From positions 124,001-188,000 of the forward strand of contig NZ_SODU01000004.1 of the NCBI RefSeq assembly GCF_004366075.1: a stretch of DNA of 64,000 bases, given 5' to 3'. The DNA comes from Kribbella pratensis. GTDB taxonomy: Bacteria > Actinomycetota > Actinomycetes > Propionibacteriales > Kribbellaceae. The notes under the pieces are model-generated. The model saw only the letters and a program-made list of their open reading frames with translations, was not told where the DNA came from and made no database searches. The number at the start of each line of letters is the position of its first letter. Position 1 is the first letter of the stretch. Both the position numbers and the translations under genes were made by a program. Positions 59,843 through 64,000 of this stretch are shown here, piece by piece.

Positions 59843-60499
59843 GTGAGGCAGTTCAACGCACCGCCCGATTGGCCCGACCCGCCGACCGCGCGATGGCGAC
59901 CGCCGAAGCGCTGGCGTCCGCCCGAGTCGTGGCCGCCCGCACCGGCGGGATGGAGGTTCTGGGTCGACGAGGCCGGCCGGCCGGTTCGCGGTCCGATGGG
60001 TCGGTACGGCGGACCGAGCAGGATCAAGCTCGGCGCGGTCGCAGCCGTCCCGCTCGCGCTGATCGCGGTGGTGCTGCTCAACCCGTTCGGCGGCGGTGAC
60101 GACTCCGCGAGTACGACGCCCGTGCGAACCTCGGAACCCACGGCGGCGCCAACGAGCACACCGGTCGCGGAGCCAACGGCCATCGCGACGACTCCGGAGC
60201 GAATCGAGAGTCCCGAGGCCGGCCGGACGCCGACACCGACGCCGACCGAGAGCCGGACGCCGAGTGCGACGCCGGTGGGCACGGAGCCGACCCCGACGCC
60301 GACCGAACCGTCGCCGGCGATCTCCCCGACGGAGCCGAGCCCGACGACGGCGCCGGTCACGAGCACCACGGTCGTGTTCCGGAGTTGTGCGGAGGCTCGC
60401 GCGGCGGGCAAGGCGCCGCTGCACCGCGGGGATCCGGGCTACTCGGCGGCGCTCGATCGCAACGGTGACGGCGTGGCCTGCGACCGCGGCAACTCCTGA
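59843..60499 (+). CDS. Membrane-anchored protein with C-terminal excalibur calcium-binding domain
   Basis: 218 residues. A Pro/Trp-rich N-terminus (PPDWPDPPTARWRPPKRW) similar to DUF2510-like leaders precedes one membrane helix (about 72-88). A Thr/Pro/Ser linker follows. The excalibur domain at the end has the two Cys and the calcium loop (CAEARAAGKAPLHRGDPGY, LDRNGDGVACD). The domain should be outside the cell. Functions are largely unknown; some members are nuclease-associated. The GTG start has GGAGGAAG five bases upstream. The 3' end overlaps the convergent membrane-protein gene by 61 bases. Confidence 0.85.
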   Translation: MRQFNAPPDWPDPPTARWRPPKRWRPPESWPPAPAGWRFWVDEAGRPVRGPMGRYGGPSRIKLGAVAAVPLALIAVVLLNPFGGGDDSASTTPVRTSEPTAAPTSTPVAEPTAIATTPERIESPEAGRTPTPTPTESRTPSATPVGTEPTPTPTEPSPAISPTEPSPTTAPVTSTTVVFRSCAEARAAGKAPLHRGDPGYSAALDRNGDGVACDRGNS

Positions 60500-61335
60500 C
60501 GGATCCCCTCGTTCCACAGCTCCTGCGTCTGGCTGATCCAGAAGGCCGCGAACAGCAGGATCAGCGTGCCCTCGATCCAGAGGACCGCGTGATCCCAGCC
60601 GAAGACCTTCTTCCAGCCGAACATCAGCAGCGGTACGACGACCATCGCGACCGCGATCACGGAGTACCGGTTCGCCGGTGAATGCGGGACCGCGTGCTTG
60701 CGTTGCTTGCGCCGGAACTGCACCGCATTCAGCACCACGACCGCAACGATGCACGCGAACATCACGATCGCGGCCGCGTAGTGCGCGTTGCCGATGAACC
60801 CGGACCGGTCGACGAGGAACCACGCCAGCCCGCCGCCGAATATCACCACGGCGACCGCGAGGCCGAGCACGTACATCGGTGTCCACCCTGCCGGCTGCCG
60901 GACCCGGTCCCGGGCGATGAAGACCGCGGTCACCAGCAGGCACGGTACGCCGACCACGAACAGCGCGAGCATGTTGTTCGCGACGTTCGCGGCCGCGTCG
61001 CCGAGCGCGACCGGCACCGAGTGACACGTGCCCTGTCCCGGCGTCGGCACGAGCGCGACGCCCGGGGCCAGGATGCCTGCCACGTTGAGCAGGATGTCCT
61101 CCGGCTCGGTGTTGCCCTTCAGCACCACCATGCAGACGCCGATGGTGATCAGCGAGCCGACGAAGATCGCGCGCACCGGCGTGTAGTAGTACGCGCTGAT
61201 CGACGTCTGCAGACAGTGTGGATCGGTTTTCGCCCACTCGATCACCAGCGCGGCGGCGAGCAGGAGGATCATCGCCGGCATCGCCATCCGCAGGTACCGA
61301 TAGGTCTTGATGGAGTAGCCACCGGGCACAGTCAT
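60439..61335 (-). CDS. Uncharacterised multi-spanning membrane protein
   Basis: 298 residues with about eight membrane helices (AMPAMILLLAAALVIEWA, AIFVGSLITIGVCMVVL, NMLALFVVGVPCLLVTAVF, YSVIAVAMVVVPLLMFGW). SISAYYYTPVRAIFVGSL is a conserved-looking loop also found in actinobacterial DUF998-like proteins, but I cannot name the family with confidence. The ATG follows GAGGGG. It is transcribed in the same direction as, and 47 bases after, the preceding membrane protein gene. Confidence 0.75.
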   Translation of the reverse strand: MTVPGGYSIKTYRYLRMAMPAMILLLAAALVIEWAKTDPHCLQTSISAYYYTPVRAIFVGSLITIGVCMVVLKGNTEPEDILLNVAGILAPGVALVPTPGQGTCHSVPVALGDAAANVANNMLALFVVGVPCLLVTAVFIARDRVRQPAGWTPMYVLGLAVAVVIFGGGLAWFLVDRSGFIGNAHYAAAIVMFACIVAVVVLNAVQFRRKQRKHAVPHSPANRYSVIAVAMVVVPLLMFGWKKVFGWDHAVLWIEGTLILLFAAFWISQTQELWNEGIRQELPRSQATPSPLRSSAAE

Positions 61336-61382
61336 CCACGGCCCCCTCGACACGAGCTCCCTGGTGCCGTCAGTATGCGCCG

Positions 61383-62831
61383 TCAGGGGCGCACCACGAG
61401 AGGCCGAAACGCCGCCTGGACCTGCGTGTCGCTCGGGGTCACGCTCTCGTTGTCCGTACTGCTGGAGCTCAGGCGGTACGGGCAGGCCTCCCCCGACATC
61501 TGCACGATGGTGGACAGCACCAGGCGCCCGGTGCGTAGCTCGTACACCTTGACCGGGACCGTGACCTTGCGGAACGTCACGTAACTGACCTCTCCGCCGT
61601 ACGGATTCGACTCCGGTACGTACGGGCAGGTCTGCACTGCCGCGCCCTGTCCCGGCGTCTCGGTACACACGACGATGGTCGCCCGGTACGGGTCGTCGAT
61701 CGACCATGCGGCCGGCAGCTGGTCGGCGTACTGGGAGCCGTCGCCGAGGAAGATCGCCGGGTTGAAACCGCGGTGGTACGGCTTCGCGCCGCTGTACTTC
61801 GCGGGACTCGAGCAGTACGACCCGTCCAGCACCAGGTTGCGGACGTTGTCCAGCTCGATCGCCAGCGTGGCCTTCACGAGTCCGGCGCGCGCCCGCGCCG
61901 CCTGCTTGGCCTTCGGGTACGTCGTGACGAGCCGCTGGTACGTCGCTCGCGCGGTCACCCAGTTCTTCCGGGACGCATAGTCGTCGCCGCAGGCCAGCAG
62001 TGCATTGGGCTCGATCCGGGGTACGACGGCATTGGCGCGATCGAGCAAGTTCTTGGACAGCTTGCGGGTCCGCAACCACGCGGTCAACGTGATCTGCTCG
62101 CACGACTCCATCGTCTGCAGGTCCTTGACGAATCGATCCATGACGGCACCTGCGGTCGCCTGCTGCCGCGGGTCGGAGGCGATCGGGCCGAGCATGCCGT
62201 AGCCCTCCTTGACCGAGTCCACGTCCCCCAGTCCCACAGCTGTCCCGAGGTGCGACCTCACCGTTTCCAGCCTGCCGCAGATCTCCACGTCGCTGTCACC
62301 GCGGTCCATGTCCTTCCCGGCGACAAGGCGGTCACCGAACCAGACCTCGTCCTGCGCCTGCACGACCTTCGCGCAGTCGCCGGCCCGCCGCGCTGCGGTC
62401 ACATCGTCGGCGACATCGGCAGCACCGCGCTTGAGCACGACGCCCGACGCCACGACCGCGAGCGTGACCACAGCGGCGACGATCCGCTTCGGGATACTGG
62501 CCGTCCGCTCCGGTGGCCGGGTCGCCAGGAACAGTCCGTGCAGCACCTGCAGCAGTCCCCACCCCAGCAGGCCGAACTGGTACGCCGTGTCCTTGCGCTG
62601 GTACATGAGGACGAGGAGTACCGCCGTACCGGCGAGGCCGAGAAGACCGAAGAACCAGCGGCGGATCAGGAAGTAGCCGAGGCCGAGCAACGAGGCGTTG
62701 CCCAGGGCAACGGCCAGTGGATCGTGCGGCCGCAGCCGCTTCGGCGGAGGTCCCGGGTACGGCGTGCCTTGCGGAGGCGGGGGCTGCTGCTGGTAGGTCA
62801 CCTCCACCACTGTGGCGTCGTACACCACCAC
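61383..62831 (-). CDS. Uncharacterised membrane protein with TPR-like helical region
   Basis: 482 residues. A Gln/Pro-rich N-terminus (YQQQPPPPQGTPYPGPPPK) is followed by two or three helices, including VALGNASLLGLGYFLIRRWF. A single anchor follows (about 120-140), then a large external region with paired helices (NWVTARATYQRLVTTYPKAKQAARAR) that look like TPR repeats and several Cys. No enzyme motif. The start is uncertain: GTG codons at 62831 and nearer YQQQ are possible, and a GGTGGAGG lies immediately before the latter. It probably forms one transcript with the membrane protein downstream. Confidence 0.7.
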   Translation of the reverse strand: MVVYDATVVEVTYQQQPPPPQGTPYPGPPPKRLRPHDPLAVALGNASLLGLGYFLIRRWFFGLLGLAGTAVLLVLMYQRKDTAYQFGLLGWGLLQVLHGLFLATRPPERTASIPKRIVAAVVTLAVVASGVVLKRGAADVADDVTAARRAGDCAKVVQAQDEVWFGDRLVAGKDMDRGDSDVEICGRLETVRSHLGTAVGLGDVDSVKEGYGMLGPIASDPRQQATAGAVMDRFVKDLQTMESCEQITLTAWLRTRKLSKNLLDRANAVVPRIEPNALLACGDDYASRKNWVTARATYQRLVTTYPKAKQAARARAGLVKATLAIELDNVRNLVLDGSYCSSPAKYSGAKPYHRGFNPAIFLGDGSQYADQLPAAWSIDDPYRATIVVCTETPGQGAAVQTCPYVPESNPYGGEVSYVTFRKVTVPVKVYELRTGRLVLSTIVQMSGEACPYRLSSSSTDNESVTPSDTQVQAAFRPLVVRP

Positions 62832-62855
62832 CCGGAGCGCGCTGGCCGGTTCCTG

Positions 62856-64000
62856 TCACCCGAGCCGGATGGACTTCTTGTTCATGAATTCCTCGATGCC
62901 GGCCGGGCCGAGTTCGCGGCCGAGGCCGGAGCGTTTGATGCCACCGAACGGGAGGTCGGCCTGGGAACCGCCGGCGCGATTCAGGTACACCATGCCGGCG
63001 TCGATGCGGTCGGCGACGCGGCGGTTGCGGTCGGGGTCGGTGCCCCACACCGACGCGCCGAGGCCGAACGGGGTGTCGTTGGCGAGCCGGACCGCGTCGT
63101 CCTCATCCGCAGCTTCGAAGACGATCACGACCGGCCCGAAGATCTCTTCGTAGTACGCGTCCATCTCCGGCGTGACGTCGGTGAGGACGGTCGCCTCGAG
63201 GTACGCGCCGGGCGTGATGCGGCGACCGCCGGTCCGCAGGGTCGCACCTTGTTCGACCGCTTTCGCCACCTGGGCGGCGACCTCGTCCGCGGCGGCGGCC
63301 GAGGCGAGCGGCGGGAGCTTCGTCGCGGGGTCGGCCGGGTCGCCGGGGACGTAGTACTCCGCGACGCGTTTGGTCAGCCGGTCGACGTACTCGTCGTACA
63401 GGCCGGCCAGGACGATCATCCGCTTCGGGGCGTTGCAGGACTGGCCGCAGTTCCGCATCCGCGCGGTCGCGGTGGCGTTGACGGTCTCGTCCAGGTCGTC
63501 GGTGTCGAGGATGATCAGCGGGTCGGAGCCGCCGAGTTCGAGCACGGTCTTCTTCAGGTTCTTCCCGGCCTCGGCGGCGACAGCGATCCCGGCCTGCTCG
63601 CTGCCGGTCAGCGAGACGCCGGCGATCCGCGGGTCGGCGAGGATCGCGGGGATCTGCCGGCTCGACGCGTACGTGTTCACGTAGACGTCGTCCGGTACGC
63701 CGGCCGCGTGCAGGATCTCCTCGATCGCACGCGCCGACCGTGGGCAGATCGAGGCGTGCTTGAGCAGGATCGTGTTCCCGAGGACCAGGTTCGGCGCGAC
63801 GAACCGGGCGACCTGGTAGCACGGGAAATTCCACGGCATGATCCCGAGCAACGCCCCGATCGGCCCTTTGGTGATGACGGCCTTCCCGTCCTTGAGGTCG
63901 ATCGGCTCGTCCGCGAGCAACGCCGGCCCGTGCTCCGCGTAGTACCGGAAGATGTCGACCACGATCCCGACCTCGCCGCGGCCCTCGTTGACGCGCTTAC
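62856..64000 (-). CDS. NAD(P)-dependent aldehyde dehydrogenase (succinate-semialdehyde type), 5' end outside the window
   Basis: The visible 380 C-terminal residues are a typical class 3 aldehyde dehydrogenase. PWNFPCYQVARFVAPNL, the catalytic Glu in VLELGGSDP and the nucleophile Cys in NCGQSCNAPKRMIV are present. EEIFGPVVIVFEA, PFGGIKRSGLGRELG and the C-terminal hydrophobic tail complete it. The pattern fits succinate-semialdehyde dehydrogenases of the GabD/Sad type. The start lies right of position 64000. Its stop is 24 bases before the membrane-protein gene. Confidence 0.92.
   Translation of the reverse strand, partial: KRVNEGRGEVGIVVDIFRYYAEHGPALLADEPIDLKDGKAVITKGPIGALLGIMPWNFPCYQVARFVAPNLVLGNTILLKHASICPRSARAIEEILHAAGVPDDVYVNTYASSRQIPAILADPRIAGVSLTGSEQAGIAVAAEAGKNLKKTVLELGGSDPLIILDTDDLDETVNATATARMRNCGQSCNAPKRMIVLAGLYDEYVDRLTKRVAEYYVPGDPADPATKLPPLASAAAADEVAAQVAKAVEQGATLRTGGRRITPGAYLEATVLTDVTPEMDAYYEEIFGPVVIVFEAADEDDAVRLANDTPFGLGASVWGTDPDRNRRVADRIDAGMVYLNRAGGSQADLPFGGIKRSGLGRELGPAGIEEFMNKKSIRLG

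Noticed and set aside
1..64000. CRISPR arrays, tRNA/rRNA genes, insertion sequences, prophage genes
   Set aside because: No regularly spaced repeats, cloverleaf-like segments, transposase motifs or structural phage genes were seen on either strand.

Overview
The window is a dense, very GC-rich stretch of actinobacterial chromosome. Gene families, codon bias and start-site architecture suggest a soil actinobacterium of the Kribbella/Nocardioides group (Propionibacteriales). That assignment is inferred from gene content; no rRNA or tRNA gene is present to confirm it. I see no phage, insertion sequence, CRISPR array or plasmid replication gene, and no stretch above about 300 bases lacks a gene.

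Layout. 1-7066 (minus): a single-chain, eukaryote-type acyl-CoA carboxylase followed by a class A penicillin-binding protein cut by the left edge. 7287-13851: mixed single genes (flavin oxidase, epimerase, aminotransferase, TraB-like protein, AlaX-like editing protein, DUF5997 protein with a divergent LysR effector-domain protein, VOC protein). 13961-19922: oxidoreductases, regulators and a coupled MFS exporter/chloramphenicol phosphotransferase-like kinase pair. 20020-25353: Kup potassium transporter, a coupled AraC regulator/flavin oxidase/DHFR-like operon, and a DinB-like protein.

25442-33363 is the most unusual region. An orphan three-part regulator is followed by a tightly coupled operon of two paralogous exported beta-propellers, a DegT-type PLP enzyme and two amidohydrolases. 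The operon has a good promoter and a possible leaderless upstream peptide. 33391-41975 holds an acetyltransferase, a short GyrA-like protein, a TetR/CPBP pair divergent from a GH3 glycosidase, and an ArsR regulator divergent from an MFS/ABC exporter set. 41976-48853 is a sugar utilisation locus: LacI regulator, GH3 glycosidase and a solute-binding protein with two permeases. Two palindromes in its divergent promoter look like LacI operators.

49090-55730: DoxX/TetR pair, a membrane protein gene with an apparent one-base deletion, a HelD-type RNA-polymerase recycling factor with a hairpin in its leader, and a second penicillin-binding protein that is a close paralogue of the left-edge one. 55782-64000: exported beta-helix protein, subgroup Ic aspartate aminotransferase, thioesterase, an excalibur-domain protein, two uncharacterised membrane proteins and a partial aldehyde dehydrogenase.

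Across the window about a dozen genes have a TAnnnT box 6-8 bases before the start codon and usually no ribosome-binding site, the geometry expected of leaderless transcripts. I used this to choose several starts.
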